Positions 1 through 13,500 of a DNA stretch of 64,000 nt are shown one piece after another. The stretch comes from Phallusia mammillata. Taxonomy: Eukaryota; Chordata; Ascidiacea; Phlebobranchia; Ascidiidae. The notes below the pieces were generated by a model, which worked only from the letters and a program-made list of their open reading frames with translations, was not told the origin of the DNA and did not search any database. Each line of letters begins with the position of its first letter. Within the stretch, counting starts at the first letter, position 1. Both the position numbers and the translations under genes were made by a program. The stretch is from the NCBI GenBank assembly GCA_003260075.1, contig QLIY01000126.1, positions 169,261-233,260 on the forward strand. The letters run 5' to 3'.

Positions 1-2
1 TA

Positions 3-1506
3 GGCAACGCGGATCAAGCAAACGGTGTGTTCCTAATCGAACCGTACGTATCCAGCAGTAAAAGTTATTTGCAGGTGAGTGGCAATCTGTAGCTTATGTT
101 TAAATGGTTCGGGCCTGATTTCACACATTTCAACAAAGCAAACTGAACTTCCAGGCCTAATTAGGGCTTTATTTACAAACAATCGGGTTCGGGTCGGGTT
201 TGGGGCCAGTTACTACTCTGTTTCAAACAAGTATATTTAGATAAAGTTTACATTGTAATACAACGATGAATGTTAAAACCCCTCGGTTAAAGCAAATCAA
301 TTAGTTCCAGATCAAAGTAACAACGATTTCACTTATTCACCATCGTCAGACCTTATTCAAATAGAATTAAAACAAACGTTTTAGTTTTGAAAGAATGAAA
401 CAAACTTGGTTGTGATACAGTATATCTTTAATGTTAGCTTTAATGTTTGGTTCTGTCGCGCAAAACTTTGGCTGTGTTGACATGCATTTTAAAAAGTTTT
501 TTGAATACACAGATTACAAGCCTCGAAAAAGTTGTGGAAAGAGGACGTCGAATGTCGTTTGTTCTTGACTTCCATCCGCTGCCAGCACCTCCAGAGATCA
601 GAATTTTGGTACGAAGTGTTAAAAGTTGAATTATAACGAAGAAACATTGTGCAAGATTTTACTTTATGTACTCCATGATCACTTTCAATGAATCAGTTAC
701 TTGATGATACTTTTAATACTTTGTTATGATGATTTTATTAAATACTTCAATAACGTGATGATTAGTTTCAATAATTCATGATCTGCATAGATTTAAATTT
801 TACTCTAAGAATTCTCTAACTTGAAGATAATTTTTATTACTTCATTATAACCGGATAACTAGTCCATGTTGAACTAACAGCGAAAGTGCTACTGATTAAG
901 TTTCAGCTAATCGCTTTTTGAATCGTTTCGTTTAGAGCGAGTCATGCTTTTTTAAAGCAGGGAAAAAAACTGTATAACTGTTTGAAAAAAATATATGATT
1001 TTTAATTTGACGCGTTTAAAACTATATTCTTTTGATTGTCAGAAGGTTTAATAATTAAAAAAGGTTTAGCTAAGTATGTTGCTATGAAATCTACGTTTAG
1101 TTTTCTATTTGAATTAAATAAACATGAACCGTTGGTGTTATTTAATTTAGCTTCACAGAATGTTTTTTTTCACTTTTTAGATCCTCGCCCGTGGTTCCAT
1201 CGTGTATTCAGATGTCGTTGAAACAACAGCTGACAACCAGGTAGCGACGAAACGAATCGTTACCACCCAAAGTATGATTCCTTCTGCAAGAATTGTCGCT
1301 TACTACATGAAGGGAGCCGAAGTTGTGTCCTCCTCCATGTTTTTCGAAGTTATCAACCAATGCAAAGACGTAAGACAAGATAACATAGCAAACAACATTG
1401 GGTTTAACGTTTTAAAGTTGTTTGTAAATTACACGAGTCTAAGGCGGCTAATATCCCGTTTCCATGGCCGTTGGTCCGATCGGACTTTTAAAAGTGAAAA
1501 ACACTG

Positions 1507-1580
<74 letters not shown>

Positions 1581-4500
1581 AAAAGTCCGATCGGACCAAC
1601 GGCCATGGAAACGGGATATAAGTTTGGAAAATTGTCTGTAGTTAAATGTATCCAAGACCTTTGCTTAAAACATTGGAATTTTGTTTGTAATTTGTAATTA
1701 TAAGCCTAACTTTATTCGTAATATAAATGAATGCTTTGTCACATAACAATGGCGTTACATGTATCATAAATCTATTAGGAAATCCCTGTATACTTTTCGT
1801 AGTCTCTTGATAACCTCTACAATGTTTTGTTTAGTAATGTTTCTATGATACGCAGCCCTCAACTTTTTTGTTCAGTTTTTGATTTTTGTTACTGAGGCTT
1901 TGTTGCAATCAGGGTTGAAATTTCGGGAAAAATTTGACAAGTACTGGTTCGTTCCGGTAACAAAATAATTATGTCATGATACTGTACACATGTGGAAATA
2001 GCTTTAATGCTGGTTTTACCGACTTTTCTTACTTGAAATGCTTTTTTAGGAATTGGAAATTTCAGGCCCGGCGGAAGTTTTGCCCGGCAGAGATATTGAT
2101 TTGAATATAACAGGTGAGGATATGTAACACAATAAGTTCAAACTGCCCCAGAACATGTAACCAAATGCCAAATGTTCACTTTTTTATTCCGCTATCTAAG
2201 GTAGCAGCAGGCATTAACGCCAACTGCTTATAATGTTCAATGTAAGTTATAACAGTAAGAATCTTGTATTGTTTGACTTTTACAACGAAGTAACTCTTAT
2301 TAATGAAATATCCTTGCAAACAAAGAAAAGGACTGCTATGATTCAGCGTCATTAATTTATGACTGCAGGATAATTCGAGGTAAAAACAAATTCTCGATTT
2401 TTATAAACCCTACATACTCACAACGGTTTACAAAGTTTGCAAACTGTTCGTTTCTTAGTTGTAGGAAGCAGTTTACATATGGGTCTTAATACCATGTTTT
2501 TTTGTCAAAAAACTGTTTGCCACTACTGCAACGTGTCTTTGTAAAATGCTAAACCCGTCACAACCAACATTTTGAACACTAGGGTCGCCAAACTCTATCG
2601 TGAGCTTGGTGGGAGTCGATCGAGCGGCTTATTTCTTGTACGACAAGAGCAGACTAACGAGAGATGTGATGTTCAAAAAGATGGGAACATTCGACCAAGG
2701 ATGTGTACAACAGGGAGGAAAAAACGGAGAAGACGTTTTTGATGTGAGTAAACTTTTGTTATATATCAACAGTCACTTGTAGCCTTTTAAAAGCTTTTAA
2801 GATTGACATTGTTATGAAGATTTTATTTCGTAATTTTTAATAGTTTACTTTTTATTTTGTTGCTCAGGAACAATAAAAACGCGGGGTGAACTTACCTGTT
2901 ATCAAAAATATAATTGACATGAAAGCCTGTTGTATAAAGTAAATACAGTATATTAGAGACTTCAGAAATCGTTGTGGCTTGTAGAAAAACAGTAAGGCAA
3001 AATAATGTTTCTTTTATTATACGTTATAGTACAAACGGCCCGGTAAATGAACACGTTTTTTCTTCCTTTGCACGATTTCAGGGTGCGGGTCTTATTATCG
3101 GCACAAACACGATACAACCAAAGGAAATCCGAAGTATTGCTTGTAATCAGGATTCTAAAAAGCGAAAGAAGCGAGACGTTGCCGATCAAAACTTTGACCT
3201 TGGTGAGATTGTGAAGGACAAAAATTTCAGTGTGACATTAAAAGCACGAAAACCGTGGTTGCTTTGAAAACTAACATTATGTGTCTTTCCGCTCACAATA
3301 ACGCATTCACGATCGGTATTACATTGACAAAACCTTCTGTTTTGAAAAAATAAAACCCTTAGACGACAAAACTCTTGCTTAAATTGAACTCAGTCATAAC
3401 GGTAAATTCACAATTAGCATTGAAATTAGAACCTTCGACCGTTTCAAAGCAGAAAACCTTTAGAGCAAAACTCTTGCTTAAATCGAAATCAGTCAGTTTT
3501 GGGTAACACATGAACTTATATTTCGTCTACTAAGCAACATTTAATTCTTATTTAAATATAATGTTGAGATTATTTTACAAAAAAACAGGTGCAAAGCATA
3601 AATCGCTTCTGAAAAGCAAAATTTGAAATTTAAATTTGATTTAAAGAGACGATTTTACGCTTCCTGCCGTTGCAACAGGCAAAACATTCTCGTTGAAGTA
3701 GGATTGTACGTCTGATTTGAGGCAATAATTTTTCTTTTTTACGTCTATTGTCTGCGTGAGATTCCATACCTAAAAAAGTGTTTCACCTTATTCAAATAGA
3801 ATTTCTTTTCTGAGTTGGTTACAACGGTATAACGCAGGGTTCTTCAACGGCGGCGATATCGCCCCCCAGGGGGCGATTTCGTCCACCGAGGGGGCGATGG
3901 TGACAATTTTTGAATTTGGGGGGCGATTTGACTTTAAAGGGGGGCGATTTCAACATTACTGATTGTATAAATATGTAACTGTGAGACTCAGCTAACTTTA
4001 ACTTACACGCAGATTTTATTCGTCTTGCAAACACCAGGGACACAGGGCGCTTTAGCATAAACATGTTGCCATTTGAATACATTGTGTTTGCTGGTGATTG
4101 TTTTATTTTTTGTCAGCGAGGTTGGGCATTTAATTTGCCACAAGGGACACTTTATTCAGGCTATGTATGGTGACGGGCCATACTTTTTAAATTCAACGGT
4201 AACGAGCATTCCCTTAAGTTGGTTTGCTTTTTGCACTTTCTATAGGCCTACTGGCGCTTCCCAAACTATAAGTATTTGTAACATTCAATTTGGCAAATCC
4301 ATTGCAAGTTGATGTGGAATGTACAGGTTTCTCCTCTACCGAGTAATGCCCTATTATTTTCAACAACAGAAGGCGATTGTTCGCGCATAATCGTAATATT
4401 ACCTTGTCTAAGATGTAACAAATTTTCCTCAGCTGCATTAGAATTACCAGAAATAGATCCTGCGAGTTGTAGTAGAAATTAAATTAAGTTTTAACTATTA

Positions 4501-7500
4501 ACTGAAGATTTTGTGTTGCTGGGTGAATCTAACCGCCCACATCAATTTTAAAGGGGGGCGATTTTGAGCCAGTGCCCTTGAAAGGGGTCAATATCGCTAA
4601 AAAGGTTGAAGACCGCTGGTATAACGGAAGAGTTTTTAATTTTAACAGAGGCAGAGTTGTATAAATGCGAGTTGCAAGGAAGACTTGAAAGCCCCAACCC
4701 TGAAGACGACTGTCTGAAACGTGGCAATCGTGTCAGGGATGCTTTTGAGGATATTTACAAAGGCTGCTGGGAACGATTCTTTCAGGCTTGTGTCAATGAA
4801 ACTGGTGAAAGGTAAGAATTACTGATGCACCGAAAGTTTTCGCATTGTGAAAGTGATTTTGGTTTGTCATAATTGAGTTTACTTGCTGTATGCCTAACCC
4901 ACAAGACCATATACTAGCGGTTTAACATACTTTGTCGGAAAACTTGATGTTTCAAAAAAGTATCATGCTTGAAGAAGGGAGAAATGAAAGACACTGAATG
5001 TCCAAAAATTTAACGATATCTCCTTTACTCACGTGTCTAGTGCTGTTTCCATAATCTCTGCTTTCCTACTGCATTTTGAACAAACGAAATGGGTCACGCA
5101 ACTTGTTTTGGAATTGTTTAGTGTTATAGATTTTAGGCAACGCAATTCTACTGTATATAGTTTAAGCCTTCATGTACATACTGCCTATGGATCGCAAGGC
5201 GTTTGTGCCGAAAACCACTCAGTCACCTTGGTGGCCTTTATAATAACAACGGAACTTTTTTCCTTTAGAATCATTCGGTTGATTCGCAGCGAGCAGGGCA
5301 AATCTGGAGGTCAACAAGAAGCCGAGCAAGGTGTCGCCGATGCGCTGATCAGAACCGACTTCCAAGACAGTTTATTCTTTACCACTGTTGCGCTGTAAGT
5401 TCAAAGTATGACTTACGGAGCTGAACAGAATGACCCAAGTAAAAAAAAAAAAGCAACATTAGTTGAAAATTTCAGTAGCACATCTTAACAACCAAAGGTC
5501 CAGTGGAAAATACTAAAGAAGCGTTTCGTCCATTAGGATGCATATACGAACAAAATTTTGAAGAAGCCCTACCGTTCTGGTGGGCAACTCTTCAGCAAAT
5601 TAAATTCTAAAAACAACAACTAATATCTTGTTTGGAATGACACCAGTTGAACGACAAACTTTGTTCAACAATGGACCAGTAACCCTTAAGGGCAGAAACA
5701 ATAACAATGTGCATGACCATTTGTCTAGTTTAAATGTTTTACAAAACATATGAATACTTAAGTGACATATTATTACAGAAACAATGCCGGTGTTGGATCA
5801 AAGAGCACAACATCGCGTCACAGTATTACAACCTTCGACATCGACGCTGTGAGCATGCAAAGTTCACCAGGTAAAAAAAACGTACTGGTATGTTGCAGTA
5901 ATTAGTTTTCTTTGGTACACTATACACGGATCTGAAGTTTCATGAAGAGAATAACGCTACAACTTCACGTCACTGTTTCGCACCTTTTTATCGATCTTTT
6001 ATGTGAATCAAGTGTATATAAACGGTAGTAACTGATGTAGCCCTTCATATCACTGATGATGGCATGAGCATTTGCCGAAACGTTTCATTCATAAAGCCTG
6101 TTGCATTTTACGTCAATTTGGGCCGTTTTACTCGCTTAAAAACTATCATTCAACATCACAGCTACTCTGACTAATTGACGTAAAGGAACTCTATAATAGC
6201 AAGTGAGCAAATCGTTTTAATTTTTACAGATGGGTTCTGTGTTGCCGAACCCACACAAGTTCGAAGTTTCAAAAAGATTTTTGTCCAACTTTACATCCCA
6301 TACTCGTTAAAGAAACGTGAGCAGGCCAACCTTAGGTTATCCGTTTTCAACTACGATCAACAGAACGACAAAGTGGTAAGTACAAAAATCTTTGTACTGT
6401 AACAACTGTGTGTGCCTAAAAGTAAATAATCAGTAAGGTTGAAAATGTTGCCCTTAATCGTTTTGTTTCCAAGTAAATAAACCACCAAAACTGCAAGACA
6501 AGTTTGTAATTTTTTTTATTGGAGTTGTAAGCGGGTCTAAAATTGGGTCCAAAACATAAAGTACAAGCCCGAAAACCGGCACGATCAGTTTGCAAAAACA
6601 AAAGAAAGCCCATACGATGTAATAGCGGTGAAAATGATGCCGCTTGCAAAGCCAGGCCCCAGACCCGTTTGTTTCAAGCGAAAAGTCCGCCCCGACAACT
6701 CTTAACTATGCAGATTCACAGCCAAATATAAGTTCACAACGTCTAAGTATGATCATCGGTCTCCAACCACAATTTGTTAGTGATTGCTAAAAAAATAAAA
6801 ACAAAATTGCTCCTGGGGTTTAATACAAAAATTTGCACCGTTTTCTTGTTAAAGTATATTGATACTTTCAAAACTACAAACACCAATCAGCTCTACAGTA
6901 TAATAGTGTAGGTATGTCCTTAATCGGTTATGAGTTGAATTGGAATTTCACAACTGCAACTTACATTGCCAGGTTTCAATTGAAGTGAATCCCGGACCAG
7001 GACTGTGTTCATACTTCAAATCAGGTAAAAATATTTTTTGACAACTTCTAAAGTGCAGGATTTTGTATTAGTTGTGCATAAATTCCCGAAATATGCGGTT
7101 TGAAACAGTCTGTAAAAGTACGGGATATTTTTTCAGTTTTTTGTTTGAAAAACCCCAAAGAAAACAGTATTAGTGTTTTTTTTTCGGCCAATTTAGTCTA
7201 GCAATAACAAACCGCCTAAATTAGGGTTAACAACACTCGCTGTGAGAAAAAAGGCAGAAGAAAATATGAACAGTTACTGTGCCACCGAAATTATTTAAAG
7301 TTTATGTAAAACACAAATTGTCCAACTCATTTTAACGCCACAGAACCTCTATTGGCCTCATTTTTCTCTATCGAACCTCTATTGGCCTCAATTGTATGGC
7401 TTTCACAAACTGGAGAACTTAAACGCGAATTTGATTGGTGTTACAAACGGTTACAACCAAAAAGTTTCATTCATTTTGGGCAATAAAATTCCCGCTGTAT

Positions 7501-10500
7501 TATTTTGGACACAAAATGGCGTCCATAAGGCCAATACAGACTTTGGAATTAACATGTTGCATTTTGTCGACAGATGATTGGTCACTTTTGAGTGTGATGC
7601 GCGTGAGACGAGGAAAATCGGCCTCTCAAACTATCACTGTGCTTCCGCTGGAAATCCCAGATAGTGGGAAGGCAATCATGCGTGTCCGGGTGAGGGCACA
7701 AGGTGGCGCTGTGCTGGATTCGGTCGAAAGAAAAATTGTTATTGAGGTAAGACAGGGTCAATCAAAACAAATTTCACTGATCACAATGGTCCTCTGTGTA
7801 CTCGGGAAGCTTGTGTGTATGCCCAGTCACGTAAAAGTCTATGTCGTGGATATACCTGTGTGTAGCCACAGTGCGCACATCTAACGTTGCTTTAAGTGTT
7901 ACTCAATGTACTCAGGGAGCTTGTGTGTATGTCCAGAGACATGAACATCTATGCTGTGCATAAAACTGGTGTGTGGCCACAGTGTGCACACCTAATGTTG
8001 CTCACAGTGGTACTCAATGTACTCAGGGAGCTTGTGTGTATATACCAAGACATATAAAAACCAAAACGTTCTAAAAACATTCAGTTTCCTGAATGATGGA
8101 TCCCACTTTAAGTCAATAACAATCGTTTATCTTGAATTTGTTTGCAGGAAGTTGGAGAGATTAAAGATATAAGTGGAAGCGAACCAATTGATTTGAAACA
8201 CGACAGACGGACGACCTTTGACCTCCAGTTCTTGTTCCAGGAACGATTTGTTTACGGGACAAGGAAGTGTTGGATTTATGCTTACAGTAAGTTGACAGCC
8301 CGACGTGCAACATCAGAAAAATCAATTGTAGGACCGAAATTTTCGGGTCGTGTTCGAGCTCTAGTTTAAATAAGCCAGACGAATTCAGGCGTGGCTTTAC
8401 ACTTAGCCACTTTTGTGACGTAATATTTCGAGATTTTTGTTCATCATCTTAACTGAAACTGGTCAATCTGGCGATCCCCCACTACGAAGCTGAGATGCGC
8501 GGCATGCGAGGCAGGCAACGGTGCTCGTGATTCAACTTTCGGCGGATTACCCACTGAGCCTGTGTAGCTCGGTTGGTAGAGCGCGATTCCCGGAAAGACT
8601 CCTGTCGTGGGTTCGAATCCTACGTCTTACCATATGCAGTGAATAGGCCTGGCGTACTGTGATCCAACAAGGGATGCGATCTGAACTTTTAGTCTTAATT
8701 GTACCTTTTTGTCTGGAGCTCAACTTTAGATCCATTTACAACTCTAAATTAGTTGTAATTTAATGAGTAAAATGGATAATTGTTGGGACCTGTAACGTCG
8801 TGCTTAGAACCTTAGCCGTTTTTCGTTCTCATGCATGCCATGGTGCCTAAAGGATTGCTTAACCCAACGTGTTTTAGGCAAACTAAGCGAAACAAATAAA
8901 ACTTAACAATAGATAAAGACATTCTGGTAATTTTATTTTGTTTGGCTAAATGATGCTTTGTCCAAAATACGACCAGATTTAAGCATGTTATTTGATATGG
9001 TTTATATACACTTTGCGTATTGTTACGTTGTGTTCGTTTAATAGGCAACTTCTTGGGACCTACGATTGAGGTTGACCCGATCAGCAAAGAACCGCGAGAT
9101 ATCAAGAGCATTTTCAGGTAAGAACAACAGTAAAAGCAAACACAGCTTACCCACATTATCATGATTAAAGGTTTTAGATCTCAGTGACAACATTTTGGTG
9201 CGCATGACAACATTTTGGTGCGCATGACAACACTAGAACTTCATTTCGTCGTTATTCGCTACCAATAACAGTCTACTAATCAAATTGAAGCAAATTAATT
9301 TGTTCAATTTTGTTTGTGAAAAGCATTTTCTCAATGAGAAATCATATGGGTTACTTAGTTCCTAAAGTGAAAGAAGAGTTTTTAAAACATTTTGAAGTTT
9401 TGATTAAATATAAATAATAATGAAAACATCAAAGTTTATCAGCAAGTGAATGAATTTCGATTTTTTTTCAGAAATCCCGGTGGTTGCGGAGAACAGACAA
9501 TGCTTACCACCGGACCAAACGTGTTTGCGCTCGACTATATGGTGAGAAGCAAGAAAATGGCGGAAGGTACGCCAGAGTACATCGCAAACGTCAATCGCGG
9601 GGGGGGGGGGGGGGGGGGGGGGCAAGCCGGTAAGTTCAAATAGATCGAACTTGGGTTCGTCACATTTTCGTAATGTCGCCCTGATCATTTGTCATCATTA
9701 AAATTACATCGCAACACAATCTGACCTTAATCCCATTTGTTACCATTATGTGTTGTGACAATGGATCCTGAACTAGTTATTATCGTTACCCTTGAGAATA
9801 GTCAGACGAAATTCATTAAACCCCCAAAAGATGTTGCACTGAATTATTTCCTTTTTGCATTTCATTACGTTACCTACATTCAGTAATCAACCCCCACAAA
9901 ACACAGACAGTTAACGGCACTTAATAATAAAAATACATCTATAGACACCGTTCCGTTCAGCAATTTCATCTCAATATAAATATGCTTAAATGCTTGTCAA
10001 AATATGTTCAACTCATGTACAATATCGAATCATATGCAAAACCAGACTGAACAAAAGTGGTCGTCTTTTTTAAAATTATGGTTGTACGGAAATTTAAAAA
10101 ATCTAAAAAATATCAAAGTCGACCACTTAAATATGTCAAATTTCGTCAGAATCCATTCACTATCGCAAAACACAGCACAACAAGGAAGTTATATCAAAGT
10201 AGGGCAGCAAAAGACTGGAAATAAAGTGAATCTGCAATGCTAGATCAGCAAGCAGTGGTGACCACCTAGCAACCTGATATTATTTTGTCTTATTCAATTT
10301 GATCTCACAAATGTCTTTTTCAGGTTTCAACAACGAACTTGCGTACAGAACCACAGCTGTTCCATCAAGACCATGGGCTGTGTTTACTCATTATCCTCCA
10401 AGTACATGGTAAGACAAATTTATTACCGCAGAAGTAGTTGTCCCCACGTCAATAAAATGTTCCTGTCACTATATCCGAAATGAGAGTGATCACAATATTA

Positions 10501-13500
10501 AATCAAGAATATGTATTCACCCTTTTTCACCACATCAAACTCAAACCTAATGTTAAAGTGGATGATTTTAAAATAATTAAACCAAAGTAAAATTTGGCTA
10601 TTTCCATTGATATATACGGTCCACAGATTGAATGTAGGGGATAAATAAAATTTTGGGATATTTCGAGTTATTTTCTTAAACACAACCGAATCTAAAACTA
10701 TTTCACCGCTGTGGGGGGTTAGTTCAAAAAGCTTGCAGTATATAACTTCATCACCTTTATCACAAACTTGCATTTAATTTTGACAAACAACAGGTTAAAC
10801 GCTTATGTGGACAAAGTCTTCGCCAAAGGAAAGCAGTACTACAAAGCGATGGACATCACCCCCATATGTACTTCACTTGCGTGGCTTCTAACTGAACAAC
10901 AAGCGGATGGTCACTTCCGCGAACAGAGACCCCCGCTTCATAGGGAAATGCACGTAAGTAAATTTTTCGTACAGTTTTTAAAATTACTTTGTGAGAAGTA
11001 AAAATGGCTAAAATGAAACGACAAAGAAAAATGAACCTGAAGTTTTAGTTTTAAATAAGTTAGTTTTATAAAGTTACAAAAAGTTTTTGCTAAAATTGAG
11101 ACAACGCAACACAAATATCTTTCAGTTTGCTTGTGTTATTTTTTTCAAATATAACAGCAAGATTGCACCACAAAATAAATAATATCTACAACAGACAACC
11201 ACACAACACAATTCTTCATTTTTTAACCAGAACGCTTAAACATCAATACTGTAAAGGCTTTGTTTACCTGTATATTTTTATAACACACTATAGATACATT
11301 TGAATGTGTTTGATGTTTGAGAAAAGTGTCACTACCAACTCCAGCATTTGCCCTCTGTTTTACCGAAATAAATAACATGCTGAAATCAACCATAAAAGCA
11401 CATTGACCATCTTCTTATGTGATGTTCTACACAGGGGGCAGTTGGTGGATCGCTGACTCTTACCGCTTACGTATTAATCACCTTGCAAGAGACGCGAAGT
11501 CTGTGCTTGCCCGCACTTAACATGCAAGTACAGAATGCTGCCACCAAGGCAGCGACATACTTGCAGAATAACAAGGACCAGGCGGCCTTCCATCGCCCAT
11601 ACGGTGTCGCTTTACTGGCATACGCTCTAGCTCTACATGAACCCTTCTCAGCGTTTACTGCTGAAATCCACCAAAGGTATGTCATACTTATACTTTAAAC
11701 TTGAATCCCTCAGCTCGTTGCTTAGTAGATGAAGACTTTAACAAACCGTATGTTTATTAATTCAAGTTTATGAAATCATGACGTCATTCATCCTTCAGAT
11801 TTTAAGATATATATAAATGTACATATTTCGCTTTTATGGCATCATCAGTATTTAAACGCAAGTGTAAACACAGGTATGTGGTATAATTTGTTCTTTGCAG
11901 GACCTACACAATTGACATCATCTTTTTTCTAAATAATTTACGATGCACTAACATTTGAACAGTGAGTTTTGAAGTGTGTTGCTAAAATTCAAGCTTGGAC
12001 AAAATTCACATTACATTGTGTACATTGCAACGCTATAAGCACTTTCTTATCCCATCTATATTACCAAAAGCATTCTCAGGACTTACTTGGTGCTTTTTGA
12101 CCTGTAAATGTGCCCCCCGGGTAAGAACATGTCGGTTACCAGCTTGCCACAAGACTAAAATATCTAAGAACAAGTATTGGAGTCTAATGAGTTCGGGGGA
12201 TAACTGATAACCTGATGTAAATGAAACCCGGAATCTGAAGGATTCAAGGACAATTAAAAACTGAAGTCGCCCGTTTGCAATAATAGAAACAAAAATGTAT
12301 CATAATTAAATAAGACTATTTGAACAAAGTTAAAGAAAAGAAGTCTAAGACCAAGCTAGTCAAACATAAAAAAGGCAGTGAATATAAAACCAAACAATTC
12401 ATTCCATTCATTCAATACAGGTTGCTGTCGATGAAGACAACTTCAGAAGACAAACGCCTTGTATACTGGCAAGCCCGTACTGCAGCTGAGATAGCTGGAA
12501 CAGGCATTCATTCATACTGGTACACAACCAGGCACTCAGCCGTCACAGTGGAAGCCACTTCATACGCTTTACTGGCTCTGGTTGAATTGGCTAAACTCCA
12601 ACAACCAGGTACTTGTGTCTTGCATTGTCGGCAAATAATCATTTTTATTAGATAAATGATAGACACTGGTTTCAAAACTTCGTTATTCTGTGGCCCAAAT
12701 GTTTATGATTCATAAATTGTGAAAAAGCTTTAAACATTACCACAACTCTACGGTCATATAGGCAGTTAGGGTACCATCATATAGTACTACAACTTCAAAA
12801 ATATCTCGGTAACATACTTAAAATGTTTTATTTGCCCTATTACTTGGCCATTGCTTGCAGTTTTAACCCATTCGCTTGCTTTAGTAACACAATGCCAACA
12901 GCAAAATAAAGGTATTGGTTTTGTTAAAGTTTACGTCTTGTTAATGGTTGTTTACCTGAAATTTAAAGCCATATTTTACAGACGGACCAGGTTAATTGAG
13001 ATAACCGTTTGATTGCATAAGGGGCCGTTATACTTTTTGAAGACAAAGTTCCAGTTAACTGCGGTTAATCGCATAAAAAACTTAGCCATTGGTTATGCGA
13101 ACAACCGGATTCGTCTGTATATCCTATGTATGGCAACTTTAACACATGAATCTTTCGCAGTCCGACAAACTGACCTTGACCTAAACCGAAAAATTGCTAA
13201 GTGGTTGATTGGCCAGAGAAACGACGGAGGAGCATTCACATCCACCCAAGACACAGTGATGGGTTTGCAAGCATTGGCGAGTTACCAAATATGGGTAGAC
13301 AGCGTGGTAAGTTGGACACGAACCAAGAAAAAAAAATATAGCTATATCCAAATATAACCGGAAAAAATATATTCATCAAGACAATAATTTCGTACTTTTT
13401 GACACAGGAACCTCCGAATACAGAAACTGATATCACTCTTAGCCTAAAGGGTGCGGTAGGAACCGATTGGGCGCCTGGGTCAGAATTCATTGAGCAGTTG

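Noticed and set aside
1464..1697. Open frame coding for a polyproline protein
   Set aside because: It is only the C x71 run read as proline inside a C3 intron.
4073..4312. 79-codon frame as a membrane protein gene
   Set aside because: It lies inside a non-autonomous hAT-like element in a C3 intron, with no homology recognised.
8562..8632. Functional tRNA gene
   Set aside because: A- and B-box-like words are present, but acceptor and anticodon stems do not pair and the 3' end does not fit.
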